Shown: positions 16,599 through 24,004, counted from the stretch's first letter. The stretch is 32,339 bases of DNA from a virus (IMGVR_UViG_3300031857_000830:1-32339), one strand, 5' to 3'. Program-made: numbers and translations. Notes: generated from the letters alone by a model not told the origin.

Positions 16599-18057
16599 TC
16601 AACAAATTTACAATAAAATCTTGATGCCACCTATTATTTTGCTTTTCATATTTTTTGCACCAAACAGATAGCTGCTCACCTGCCATTTTTACGGAATGGT
16701 AATGAGTTATTATTGGCGAATGTTTTAACTCATACTGAATAATATGGTCGCAAATCTTGTGCAATACTGCGTATGGTTTCCATTTGCGTTCCTCTGCTAA
16801 TTGAAACAGGTGTTGTGTCGGAATGTTGATAGGTTTTTCTCTGGTTAGTTTTACAAGTTGTTTTATTTGCTCTTCTGCTTCTTGTGCTTTTCTCTCCTCT
16901 TCAAAATCGTGGCCACAACTTTCGCACTTTATTTTTCTTGTATGCTGAAGATGTCCACAATTTGGACACTCCTTAACCGGTGACATTCCAACACTTTTAT
17001 TTTCTTTTTTAGTGCCATTTTTGAAATATGTTTGCCAATCAAAAAAGTCTGTGTATTGGCCATGTCTTGCAGTATTTTTTCCCAAATCAATCACAGTAAA
17101 GTTGTTTTTGTTTTCGCTTAATCTTGATCCTCTACCAATCATTTGGAGGTATAGTGATAAAGATTTAGTTGCCCGATTTAATATTATGGTTTCAATTGTT
17201 GGTTCATCAAATCCAGCAGTCAACACACCCACATTACAAATTATTGCATCAGGTTCTTGCTTAAACTTTTGCAAGATTTCAGCACGTTCTTTTTTTTCAG
17301 TTTCACCTGTTATACTATACACATTTAATCCCTCAAGTAATAATGCAGAATAAACCGCATCGTTATGTTTTAGATTTACATTGAATATTAATGTTTTTTT
17401 ACCTGCTGATAATTTCCAATAGCTTTCAATCACATTGTTAACCATCTTTTCGCTGGAGTAAAATTCCTCCATTTCTTTTTCATCAAATTCACCGCCTTTT
17501 ATTTTAAACTTTTGAGCTGCTACTAAATCAGATGCAAAACCATACGCATCACAGTTTAGTAAATAGTTGTTATCAATTAAATCGGTAATGGTAACTGGTT
17601 GCAATAGTTCAGCATAATAGTTTGCCAATGGGTATTCATTTATTGGTGTTGCAGTAACACCCAATACTTTGCAATGTTCTTGCTCAAAAAATGGCATCTT
17701 CTTAAAATTACCGATGTGGCATTCATCAATAATTACCAATCCAAATTTAGGCAACTTATTTATTCTTCTTGCAACTGTTTCCACCATACCAACATAGTAG
17801 GCATAATCACCTGGTATTGATTTAACACCTGCTTCGATCAAGAAACAACGTTCTCCAAGACTATTCTTGGATTGTTGTAATAGTTCTTGTCTATGCACTA
17901 AAATTAACACACTTGTAATGTTTTCTGCGTAATGCCTTTTAGCGACTTCGCAAAAAGTAAAAGTTTTGCCACTTCCGGTTGGCATTTGTAGAGCAATATT
18001 TTTATTTTGATTGCCCTCAATTAATGTTATTGCTTGTTTTTGGTATTCTCTTAACAT
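16564..18057 (-). CDS. SF2 DEAD/DEAH-type helicase with C-terminal zinc ribbon
   Basis: 497 aa. Motifs in order: MPTGSGKT (residues 25-32), LILVHR (Ia), VIIDECH (DECH 111-114), GVTATP (III), the second RecA domain with VYSITGETE, ICNVGVLTAGFDEP (V) and QMIGRGSR (VI, 305-312). After that a Cys4 ribbon, CPNCGH (C364, C367) and CESCGH (C378, C381), then a helical tail. The layout matches phage RAD25/UvsW-like helicases, which remodel replication forks and recombination intermediates. The VRR-NUC nuclease encoded next is a common partner. Confidence 0.93.
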   Translation of the reverse strand: MLREYQKQAITLIEGNQNKNIALQMPTGSGKTFTFCEVAKRHYAENITSVLILVHRQELLQQSKNSLGERCFLIEAGVKSIPGDYAYYVGMVETVARRINKLPKFGLVIIDECHIGNFKKMPFFEQEHCKVLGVTATPINEYPLANYYAELLQPVTITDLIDNNYLLNCDAYGFASDLVAAQKFKIKGGEFDEKEMEEFYSSEKMVNNVIESYWKLSAGKKTLIFNVNLKHNDAVYSALLLEGLNVYSITGETEKKERAEILQKFKQEPDAIICNVGVLTAGFDEPTIETIILNRATKSLSLYLQMIGRGSRLSENKNNFTVIDLGKNTARHGQYTDFFDWQTYFKNGTKKENKSVGMSPVKECPNCGHLQHTRKIKCESCGHDFEEERKAQEAEEQIKQLVKLTREKPINIPTQHLFQLAEERKWKPYAVLHKICDHIIQYELKHSPIITHYHSVKMAGEQLSVWCKKYEKQNNRWHQDFIVNLLNAKRKEATIGG

Positions 18058-18068
18058 AGTTACACTTT

Positions 18069-18291
18069 TTACAGATGTTTACACTTTTTTTTCAATCTGT
18101 AACTTACTCTTGCAAGGTAGTTACAGATTTACAGATTTATATCATTTATTTAACTTACTATACATTATACACACACGCACACACACGCACACATTATTTT
18201 ATACAGCATAATAGAAATTCGCTTTTTATGTGTAATCTGTAACCTTTAGAACGTATCATTTTGATTTTCAATACTATAAGAGGTTACAGAT
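18069..18291. other. Iteron-like cluster, candidate replication origin
   Basis: Six copies of an 8-mer, TTACAGAT at 18069, 18121, 18129 and 18284 and its complement ATCTGTAA at 18095 and 18235; four are preceded or followed by the extra base that makes GTTACAGAT. The copies at 18121 and 18129 are directly abutting. The copies at 18095 and 18121 are part of an 11-bp perfect inverted repeat, AATCTGTAACT (18094-18104) and AGTTACAGATT (18119-18129), with a 14-base loop. The 188-bp gap between primase and helicase genes is AT-rich and has no ORF. Iterons beside replication genes are a classic origin layout; the function here is inferred. Confidence 0.6.
18169..18194. repeat. Short CA-rich tandem repeat
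   Basis: Two and a half copies of the 10-bp unit acacacgcac lie in the AT-rich gap between primase and helicase genes, inside the iteron cluster. An alternating purine-pyrimidine tract next to iterons could ease strand opening, but simple slippage would also produce it. Confidence 0.7.
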
Positions 18292-20357
18292 CCTTTGATT
18301 TTTATCTCGTAAGCGCGAATTACTTTAGTTCCCACCTTCATAACTTGCTGAAAATAGCCACATTTTTTTAAAGCTTGCCCCATTCTTTTGGTGTTAGTTT
18401 TAAATGTTGGGTGTATTTTTTGCAGTTCAAGGATTACATCGGTGTTTGTCATTTTGCTTGTTGGGTCATAGACAATGTTTTTGTTTATCAATTCCACCTC
18501 GCTCATTACTTCGATGTTTTTTTCGTTGGCTTTGTTCAGGTATTCGATTTCTCTTTTGGTGAGAAACCAAGCCTCTTTATCCGCTTTCCATTCATTGTAA
18601 AGCTCAATAAATAGTTTATCCTTATCAATCTTTATGTAAGCATCAAAATCAAAGCTAATCAGATTTATTGGTATTATTCTTCGGTTTCCGGTTGGGTCAT
18701 TAATTACCTCGGCATCATTTGAAGTTCCACCTAATACTGCCAATCTCATCAGGTCTTCAGAAACTCGGCCGTATGGCATACGAATCGAAAACGTTTGCTG
18801 GCTGCTTAAACGCTTTAATTTTGTGGCATCCTTTTTTGACTTACCTCCAAATTCATCATCCACAATTAACCACTTTTTAGTCATTAAAATTTCTGAATCT
18901 TTGCCTTCATCCAGGTTTGATTCCGCATAAAATTTACGCAATTGTTTTGGCAATAGGTTTCTATAAAATTCAGTTTTTTTGATTCCTTGTTCACCGGTAA
19001 TTACTAAAATCATTAGGGAATATGTGCCATAAGCAGAGCCAATAAGACCTAATAACCATTTTTTTAAGTAGGTATCTAAATAGTCATCAAAAGTGTATAC
19101 ACCATCATTCTCATAAATCAATTGCTCTATCTCAAAACACTTTTTTAGTTTGTCAAATTCATTATTAGTTGTCAAATGTGAATTACGTTCAAACCAATCT
19201 TTAATCGGGTTATACGATGTGCTATTGTCTTTGTTTTGAATCAATGTAAACACTTTATCCTTTGAAATTCCATCATCAATTTTCTGCCAAACTTTGGTGT
19301 AGAAATTTGCAAGAATTCGATCGGTCATTTCTTCGCCATTGAATTCAAAATTTCGTGTAATTTCGTTAAATTTTACATTGTTTAATTTTATCAATTCAAT
19401 GATTTCATCAATCTCTGTATTTTCTTTTTTTAGTTGAGGTTTAAGAAATTCATCTGCATCGGTAATGTTTAACTTTGCAAGCTCCTCTTTTGGATTATCT
19501 GAAAGTTTAACAATACTCTTTATTTTTTCAGTGCGCTCTGATGTGGTGCTGATACCTGCTTGGCGAAAAATGTAGTAGATAGATGCAATGCTAACTCCAG
19601 TTCCACTTCTTTGCAAAGCTACATTATAATCTTTTTCTGCTTGTCTATGCGAATATTTTGGCGATGATTGGCAAAGTGAATGGAAGTAGTTGCGACCACT
19701 TTCACTAAACTCTTGGGTTAACGCAAAAGCCAAACGTATGTAATCCTCATAATTATCGAAAAGATTCATAGGTGCAGCCTTGACTACCATCTCATCAAAA
19801 TCAGTTTTAACAACAACAGGCTTTGCCTTGGGTTTGTCTTTTTTCTTGAGGTAAGTCTTAAATGTTTTTGCTTTTTTGTTGATGTAAATGTCTGGGTCAT
19901 AAGACACGAATCTTAATCTGCTTGTGTCTTTACAAGACTTGTCCAGCACAATTGAAAACTGAACCATAAAGTATTGCTCAAGTGAAAGAAACGCATCTAA
20001 ATGCCTTGTCCCATCAATTTTTATAAAGACTGCATAGCCATTACCACTCAATGAACGATGCACGGAGTAAACATATTCGTTACGTTTTATTCTTTCAATA
20101 TCAACTTCAGCTATTTGGTCTTTCGCATCAATGTCAAGGCAAATGAAACCACTATGTTCAAGTAATTTATTAGCTGCACGTTGCTTAAATGAGCCACTTG
20201 CAGTAACGCAAGTTGTTAACTCTTTTTGTGTGCGCCCGGCACGAAAGTTAAGCACCTCATCTTGCCATCTGCCATTTTTTATGCCATCAAAATATTCATC
20301 AACCTCAATGCTGGCTTCTGATGTGTTACTTTTTGCGCTATTAAATACTGATATCAT
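18246..20357 (-). CDS. Primase-helicase: VirE_N/BT4734-like primase fused to VirE-type SF3-like ATPase
   Basis: 703 aa from the ATG at 20357. A start 15 codons upstream would place codons inside the leader hairpin and is rejected. N-terminal domain: HSGFICLDIDAKD (DID 75-77) and SLSGNGYAVFIKI (about 102-114) are the archaeo-eukaryotic primase-like signature of VirE_N/BT4734-like proteins. A helical linker follows, with PriCT-like repeats around 190-275. The C-terminal VirE-type ATPase has Walker A ITGEQGIKKTEF (455-462), Walker B WLIVDDEFGGKS, sensor GGTSND and the arginine pair GNRRIIP. It probably primes and unwinds phage DNA. Confidence 0.92.
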   Translation of the reverse strand: MISVFNSAKSNTSEASIEVDEYFDGIKNGRWQDEVLNFRAGRTQKELTTCVTASGSFKQRAANKLLEHSGFICLDIDAKDQIAEVDIERIKRNEYVYSVHRSLSGNGYAVFIKIDGTRHLDAFLSLEQYFMVQFSIVLDKSCKDTSRLRFVSYDPDIYINKKAKTFKTYLKKKDKPKAKPVVVKTDFDEMVVKAAPMNLFDNYEDYIRLAFALTQEFSESGRNYFHSLCQSSPKYSHRQAEKDYNVALQRSGTGVSIASIYYIFRQAGISTTSERTEKIKSIVKLSDNPKEELAKLNITDADEFLKPQLKKENTEIDEIIELIKLNNVKFNEITRNFEFNGEEMTDRILANFYTKVWQKIDDGISKDKVFTLIQNKDNSTSYNPIKDWFERNSHLTTNNEFDKLKKCFEIEQLIYENDGVYTFDDYLDTYLKKWLLGLIGSAYGTYSLMILVITGEQGIKKTEFYRNLLPKQLRKFYAESNLDEGKDSEILMTKKWLIVDDEFGGKSKKDATKLKRLSSQQTFSIRMPYGRVSEDLMRLAVLGGTSNDAEVINDPTGNRRIIPINLISFDFDAYIKIDKDKLFIELYNEWKADKEAWFLTKREIEYLNKANEKNIEVMSEVELINKNIVYDPTSKMTNTDVILELQKIHPTFKTNTKRMGQALKKCGYFQQVMKVGTKVIRAYEIKIKGSVTSYSIENQNDTF

Positions 20358-20374
20358 TTTATATGAATTAAAGA

Positions 20375-20454
20375 AACCCCTACTAAAGTGCGCCACCGCC
20401 AAGAGGCCACACTAAAGTAGGGGTTATGTTGTTAAATTTCTTCAAGTTGGCGGT
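20375..20454 (-). ncRNA. Structured leader of the primase gene: terminator-like hairpin with pseudoknot to the 5' end
   Basis: On the minus-strand RNA four arms alternate: A, ACCGCCAA (20454-20447); B, AACCCCTACT (20425-20416); A', TTGGCGGT (20402-20395); B', AGTAGGGGTT (20384-20375). A pairs with A' (8 bp) and B with B' (10 bp, extended by two U-U mismatches and AGTG/CACT). A' sits in the 19-base loop of the B hairpin, so this is an H-type pseudoknot or a pair of alternative folds. B' is followed by TCTTTAATT, so the hairpin could terminate transcription 18 bases before the primase ATG. Arm A would be near the 5' end of the predicted transcript. Confidence 0.6.
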
Positions 20455-20465
20455 TATTTCGTTTA

Positions 20466-20496
20466 CAAAATTAATGAATCTTACCCAAAATAGCAA
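20466..20496 (-). promoter_or_regulatory. Possible promoter for the primase leader
   Basis: On the minus strand, ATTG (TTG at 20496-20494), 20 bases, then TAATTTTG (20473-20466), matching the TAnnTTTG element and spacing of the other promoters, with a weaker -33 box. It overlaps the end of the exonuclease gene. Predicted transcription start near 20459 would put the pseudoknot arm A at the extreme 5' end of the leader. Confidence 0.5.
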
Positions 20497-21094
20497 TCAT
20501 TTTTTTATCATATTCCTCAAGCCATTCTCTGCATTGAATAACACGTTGAATTATTTGCTGCTCAATAGTAACATCGCGCTGCACTTGATAGGCCACCCAT
20601 CTTTCGTTATCAGGTAAGTCATCATACACAACCTCTCCTTCGTAATTAGCTTCCTCTGGTGTGTTCATTAGGCCATGAAAAACTATAAAAGTTGGTCGCT
20701 CATAAAGTGCCATGTAACCTCTGCCTTGCCATTCGTAGTCGCTATTAATTCCCTCAATAGCTTGCTGCTGCAATGTTTTTCTTGACCAAGCAGCCTTAAC
20801 ATCAACGATTAAATGATTAGTGATTACATCGCAAGTGCCAACCATCCATTCATTATGCACAGTTACCTCATTCTTTTCGGCCATACCCAAACCGATTTGC
20901 TCGGCCATAAAATCAATCAGGTCAACCTCAACCAGGTTACCTTTCATAATGTACTTTGAATGAATCTGCTCGCGGTCATTCGCATACCATTCCATTAAGA
21001 ATGTTTTGCAGGTTGCTGAAAGCTCACCTTTAACTTTCGCGTTGCTCATAATCTTCCCGATTTGAGAGCAATGTATTTTAAAAATTTTATCCAT
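20471..21094 (-). CDS. PD-(D/E)XK exonuclease (YqaJ-like)
   Basis: 207 aa. A nuclease core is visible: KGNLVEVDLIDFM (E56), then EWMVGTCDVI (D89), then LIVDVKAAW (D98, K100), the PD-(D/E)XK triad in the order and spacing of YqaJ-type viral recombinases and lambda-exonuclease relatives. The following helix region contains the usual YQ- and W-containing segment (SDYEWQGRGYMALYE). The enzyme would resect double-stranded ends for recombination. It overlaps the preceding gene by eight bases and precedes the primase. An annealing protein is not identified with certainty, but the neighbouring gene may be related to that role. Confidence 0.82.
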   Translation of the reverse strand: MDKIFKIHCSQIGKIMSNAKVKGELSATCKTFLMEWYANDREQIHSKYIMKGNLVEVDLIDFMAEQIGLGMAEKNEVTVHNEWMVGTCDVITNHLIVDVKAAWSRKTLQQQAIEGINSDYEWQGRGYMALYERPTFIVFHGLMNTPEEANYEGEVVYDDLPDNERWVAYQVQRDVTIEQQIIQRVIQCREWLEEYDKKMIAILGKIH

Positions 21095-21551
21095 TTGTCA
21101 ATAGTTTTTCTACCTCGTTAGTAACATTGTATTTTTTCTTAATCGCATCTATTGTAACTGATCCCGCAGCGATGGCTGCTTTGGCTTTTTCAATTGCTTC
21201 ACCGGTCAATGTCGGTTTAACTACTGGCTTGGTTGACACCCTAACCGCATCATGAATCTCACCGAATGCTCTGACCTTTTCGGTTGTTAATACTATTTGT
21301 TTGTTTGTCCAATCCTCAATGAATGGACTGCACAATAGTTTTGAAATGCGCTTTAAGTTGGTAGCATTAGCGACCATCGGTTTGCATTCAGCAAAGTGAA
21401 CGATGCAGCATTCGGATTCGCCACCTTTGCCATCGTGTACCTTTTCTTTGTCAACCTTGGTTATGGTAACTGTTTTGTCTGCATCTGTTAAATCCCAACC
21501 ACCGATGTAGTTGGGGTTTCGTAATTTTTTGAAATGTGTTTTTGTGTTCAT
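21087..21551 (-). CDS. Conserved phage protein of recombination module, OB-fold-like
   Basis: 154 aa. The N-terminal two thirds follow a pattern often seen beside phage recombination nucleases: HFKKLRNPNYIGGWDL, then CIVHFAECKPMVANATNLKR and EDWTNKQIVLTTEKVRAFG, a beta-rich fold. The C-terminus is a separate small helical domain (EAIEKAKAAIAAGSVTIDAI then KKKYNVTNEVEKLL) resembling a ubiquitin-associated or helix-hairpin module. It lies between the DUF3127 protein and the exonuclease, so a single-strand DNA or nuclease-accessory role is plausible. No catalytic residues are evident. Confidence 0.65.
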   Translation of the reverse strand: MNTKTHFKKLRNPNYIGGWDLTDADKTVTITKVDKEKVHDGKGGESECCIVHFAECKPMVANATNLKRISKLLCSPFIEDWTNKQIVLTTEKVRAFGEIHDAVRVSTKPVVKPTLTGEAIEKAKAAIAAGSVTIDAIKKKYNVTNEVEKLLTNG

Positions 21552-21572
21552 GTTAGTTGTTTTTGAATGTTA

Positions 21573-21887
21573 TTAAAATGGGACTTCTTGATCAGGTGCT
21601 GCTTCGGTAAATGGGTTTGAGTCTATTTTCCAGCAGGCAATTGTGTTAAACACCTTAACCTCACCTTGTGGAGATGTCCACTCTCGCCCACGAATGTTAA
21701 TGTGAGCTTCAATGTCCTGACCAACTGAAAGCGAATCCGCAAGTGAGCAGGCTTTCTGCTGCAATTCAATTGATACTATTTGTGGGTACTGGTCTGCGGT
21801 TGTTAGGATTAGTTCTCTCTTTGAGAATTTACCATCACTAACTGTTGTCGTTGCGCCTATGCGCTTGATTGTTCCTTTGATTGTCAT
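21573..21887 (-). CDS. DUF3127-like single-stranded DNA-binding protein
   Basis: 104 aa. A beta-barrel of OB type is suggested by KGTIKRIGATTTVSDGKFSK, RELILTTADQYPQIVSIELQ and GQDIEAHINIRGREW, and the protein ends in DQEVPF, an acidic-hydrophobic tip like that of SSB proteins, which recruits partners. The pattern fits DUF3127, a family largely of Bacteroidota and their phages. It is the first recognisable DNA-metabolism gene of the block and probably coats phage single-stranded DNA. Confidence 0.8.
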   Translation of the reverse strand: MTIKGTIKRIGATTTVSDGKFSKRELILTTADQYPQIVSIELQQKACSLADSLSVGQDIEAHINIRGREWTSPQGEVKVFNTIACWKIDSNPFTEAAPDQEVPF

Positions 21888-21897
21888 AATTGTTTAT

Positions 21898-22188
21898 TTA
21901 TTTGTTTTTGTGTAAAAAATCTGTTAATACCATTGAAAGAAATGAGGTGTGCGGAATGTAATCGTTGAATTGCAAGGTGATTTCGTGCTTATCGTTGCTT
22001 ACTGCCAAGTCACATAGTTGCATTGTCCAGAACGCATCTTTACGGTCAATAGAAGCGGTTATTTCGTTGTCTTTATTCCATACGTAGAATGTTTCGTTAT
22101 CTGATTCGTATTCAATACGCTCTTTAGAATTTTCGATTTGCCACGTTGTAAGTGTTGATACTTTTGTAATCACGTTAATTGGGTTCAT
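21898..22188 (-). CDS. Hypothetical early protein, 96 aa
   Basis: A beta-rich, acidic protein (IEYESDNETFYVWNKDNEIT) ending in a short helix (SFLSMVLTDFLHKNK). It is the second gene after the promoter near 22.47 kb and precedes the DUF3127 gene by ten bases. No motif or family is recognised. Confidence 0.6.
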   Translation of the reverse strand: MNPINVITKVSTLTTWQIENSKERIEYESDNETFYVWNKDNEITASIDRKDAFWTMQLCDLAVSNDKHEITLQFNDYIPHTSFLSMVLTDFLHKNK

Positions 22189-22207
22189 GTTAGTTTGTTT
22201 TTTAAGA

Positions 22208-22426
22208 TTAATATTGATTTTGGTATGATGCTACTATTTTATTGTAGCAATGTTTTTTGGCTTGTTGGTGCATTGCTTTGTTGCTATCATCATTCAACCA
22301 ATCGTAAGCTTCAGAATCGGTTGTGTGCGCTTGAATTTGTTTACCTCTGTAAGTAGCCGATACGATGTATTGTCCGTATCCGTTTCCTCTGCTAATTTCT
22401 AATGTTACTTTTCTAAATGTGTTCAT
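22208..22426 (-). CDS. Hypothetical early protein, 72 aa
   Basis: Starts MNTFRKVTLEISRGNGYGQY and contains IVSATYRGKQIQAHTTDSEA followed by a helical Lys/His/Gln-rich end. The short beta-hairpin plus helix layout resembles small host-interacting phage proteins, but no family is recognised. It is the first gene downstream of the promoter at 22468-22498, with a leader of roughly 35 bases lacking obvious structure. Confidence 0.65.
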   Translation of the reverse strand: MNTFRKVTLEISRGNGYGQYIVSATYRGKQIQAHTTDSEAYDWLNDDSNKAMHQQAKKHCYNKIVASYQNQY

Positions 22427-22467
22427 GTTGTTAGTTTTTAAAATTAGTAATTGTTATTTGTTGAGTG

Positions 22468-22498
22468 CAAATCTACAACTACTTTTTAAACCTACAAA
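22468..22498 (-). promoter_or_regulatory. Bacteroidota-type promoter for the replication block
   Basis: On the minus strand: TTTG (22498-22495), a 19-base spacer, then TAGATTTG (22475-22468). Box sequences and spacing match the group's consensus exactly. Predicted transcription start near 22461, about 35 bases before the first ATG. It separates the small early genes at 22.5-23.5 kb from the replication genes to the left. Confidence 0.8.
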
Positions 22499-22512
22499 TT
22501 TATTTTAACCTT

Positions 22513-22758
22513 TTAACATATTTTAACAAATCGTTTCGCAAGGTTATAGACCTTAAAATGTTGAGGTTTCCAGTTAGCGACACGATTTCGCAGGATATTC
22601 TTCACCTGTTCTTGGGTCATATGGCACTTTTCTCCAATGGTTACGAATGCGCCTTTACCAGCGTTCCGGCCATAGGTTTGCACTCTTTCGAGATTGATGA
22701 CTTTAATGGCATCGTAAGCTTCTTGTAGTTGTTGAGGTGTTGGTTTTGTTTGTTTCAT
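22513..22758 (-). CDS. Small helix-turn-helix-like protein
   Basis: 81 aa. TYGRNAGKGAFVTIGEKCHM followed by TQEQVKNILRNRV has the shape of an HTH (helix, turn, MTQEQVKNIL recognition helix) with basic flanks, suggesting DNA binding. It could regulate the divergent early region, but no family is identified. Its ATG overlaps the upstream stop (ATGA), and the promoter for the next block lies directly downstream. Confidence 0.6.
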   Translation of the reverse strand: MKQTKPTPQQLQEAYDAIKVINLERVQTYGRNAGKGAFVTIGEKCHMTQEQVKNILRNRVANWKPQHFKVYNLAKRFVKIC

Positions 22759-23120
22759 AGTTCTGACATTATTAATATTTGATTTGTATTTTCTTTTTTT
22801 GCTTTCGCTATGGCCATATAAATGTTATTCGCTATTCTTTGTTTAAATTCTATTGCAGCCTGGACAGTTGCGAAATCTTCGCTCCAATCTTCAGCAATTT
22901 TCGATTTGTTTTTTAATCGTTCTACTATGCCCGAAATTATAGTTGTGATTTCGTGTACTTTGATTCCGAACACCATAGCGCATTCAACCGATGTAAGACC
23001 ACTATTGTATTTTAGCCAGACATCCCAATGTTGTTGCGTTATTGTTGCAGGCTTCGGAACGTGAATGTAGCTATCACATATTGCCCTGCCTAATTTGCGT
23101 TTAGTTTTAGTTTTTTGCAT
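22755..23120 (-). CDS. Hypothetical protein with HTH-like segment
   Basis: 121 aa from an ATG (MQKTKTKRKLGRAICDSY) that overlaps the preceding small gene by 14 bases; the frame is open for 17 more codons upstream but those lie inside that gene. YNSGLTSVECAMVFGIKVHE followed by ITTIISGIVERLKN resembles a sigma-region-4 or LuxR-type helix-turn-helix (xLT..E.A...G....I...I). The C-terminus is a charged helix. A transcriptional role is possible. It is the third gene of the leftward early transcript. Confidence 0.6.
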   Translation of the reverse strand: MQKTKTKRKLGRAICDSYIHVPKPATITQQHWDVWLKYNSGLTSVECAMVFGIKVHEITTIISGIVERLKNKSKIAEDWSEDFATVQAAIEFKQRIANNIYMAIAKAKKENTNQILIMSEL

Positions 23121-23268
23121 TTTCCAAATTGAATTTAAGTAAGACAAGCGCAGAATGAATAGCCTCTGCATTATGACCTTTGTATTTTAATATTGAGCCA
23201 CGTTTTGGTTCAATGGCATTCGGGTTTGGTCTATAACCAAAGAGTAATTTTTGAATTAGTGCTTTCAT
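23107..23268 (-). CDS. Small early protein, 53 aa
   Basis: Starts MKALIQKLLFGYRPNPNAIE and ends LKFNLENAKN. The ATG follows the stop of the first early gene by 15 bases with an A-rich leader, and its TAA lies inside the start region of the next gene (ATGCAAAAAACTAA), a coupling that supports translation. Mostly helical, basic, with no recognised motif. It fills what would otherwise be a gap of about 160 bases. Confidence 0.65.
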   Translation of the reverse strand: MKALIQKLLFGYRPNPNAIEPKRGSILKYKGHNAEAIHSALVLLKFNLENAKN

Positions 23269-23283
23269 TTGTTAGTTGTTAGA

Positions 23284-23532
23284 TTAGATATTACCAGTTA
23301 TTGCAATAGCATTCCCATAGTTATAATGTGAATGTGTTTTAGTTCCAGTTTTGAAAAAACTAAAATTTTTGTCATAATAAACCATTACTCCATATCTATC
23401 CCAACATCTTAATGCTCTCACAATAAATTTATTGTGTTCAACATTACATACTACACCAGTTTCAATTATTCCGTTTTCTTCAAATGTTACTGTTTGATTA
23501 ATTTCTACGTTTTCAAATTTTCTTGCTTTCAT
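23284..23532 (-). CDS. First leftward early protein, 82 aa
   Basis: Starts MKARKFENVEINQTVTFEEN, beta-rich and compact, with aromatic and basic residues (ALRCWDRYGVMVYYDKNFSF). No family recognised. The composition would suit a small SH3-like or OB-like domain. It is the first gene after the leftward promoter of the divergent pair, so it is probably among the earliest expressed and a candidate host-takeover protein. Confidence 0.65.
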   Translation of the reverse strand: MKARKFENVEINQTVTFEENGIIETGVVCNVEHNKFIVRALRCWDRYGVMVYYDKNFSFFKTGTKTHSHYNYGNAIAITGNI

Positions 23533-23555
23533 TGTGTTAGTTTTAAAAGTTTCGG

Positions 23556-23586
23556 CAAACCTACTATAAATTTTTAATAAAACAAA
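23556..23586 (-). promoter_or_regulatory. Leftward early promoter (divergent pair)
   Basis: On the minus strand: TTTG (23586-23583), 19 bases, TAGGTTTG (23563-23556), an exact fit to the Bacteroidota consensus and spacing. It starts the early leftward transcript near 23549, about 17 bases before the first ATG. Confidence 0.8.
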
Positions 23587-23587
23587 A

Positions 23588-23618
23588 TTTGTATCTAATT
23601 ATTTTATTTTTATATTTG
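23588..23618 (+). promoter_or_regulatory. Rightward early promoter (divergent pair)
   Basis: TTTG at 23588-23591, 19 bases, TATATTTG at 23611-23618, again an exact fit. Predicted start near 23625. Its -33 box abuts that of the leftward promoter (the two boxes together read CAAAATTTG), so both polymerases would share the central region. A single protein bound there could block or activate both. Confidence 0.85.
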
Positions 23619-23641
23619 CCAAAATTTAAACTAATAACATT

Positions 23642-23809
23642 ATGGAAACAACATTGACATTGCATTGGGAATATGAGGAAACCGACAGAGAAAACAACAT
23701 CACAGGCGGTTGGGTATTAACTGATATTACGAATGGTAATACACCAGTTTATTTAAGCCCAAAATTAGAACAACTTTTAAACGAAGAATTAGATCCTGAA
23801 AACTTTTAA
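23642..23809 (+). CDS. First rightward early protein, 55 aa
   Basis: Starts METTLTLHWEYEETDRENNI and ends in an acidic tail (LLNEELDPENF). Beta-rich N-terminus with a GGWVLTDIT segment. Very acidic overall, which fits small early phage inhibitors or DNA mimics, but no family is recognised. It follows the rightward early promoter with a leader of about 17 bases and is spaced three bases from the next gene. Confidence 0.65.
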   Translation: METTLTLHWEYEETDRENNITGGWVLTDITNGNTPVYLSPKLEQLLNEELDPENF

Positions 23810-23812
23810 ACT

Positions 23813-24004
23813 ATGAAAACAAAAGCATCACTTATCTTATGGGCAGTATCAGCCCTTTTTATGTCATTTTGGGCGGTTAAATTCGCAATGACTGGGGTTT
23901 TCTTTGGAAATTCCGAGTTACTTACCTTTAGCATATCATTTTGCGCCTCGTTAACTAGTGCGGTGTGTGGTGCAGGATTTATGCAACAATGGCTAAAAAA
24001 ATGA
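23813..24004 (+). CDS. Small membrane protein, two transmembrane segments
   Basis: 63 aa. Hydrophobic segments SLILWAVSALFMSFWAVKFA and FSISFCASLTSAVCGAGFM flank a short polar turn, and the C-terminus ends in WLKK. It could be a superinfection-exclusion or holin-type protein. It lies in the first part of the rightward operon and its TGA overlaps the next start (ATGA). Function not determined. Confidence 0.65.
   Translation: MKTKASLILWAVSALFMSFWAVKFAMTGVFFGNSELLTFSISFCASLTSAVCGAGFMQQWLKK

Noticed and set aside
18112-18119. TACCTTGC on the minus strand upstream of the helicase as a possible promoter
   Set aside because: It lacks one T of the TAnnTTTG element and has no -33 box at the right distance; it is part of the loop of the iteron inverted repeat.
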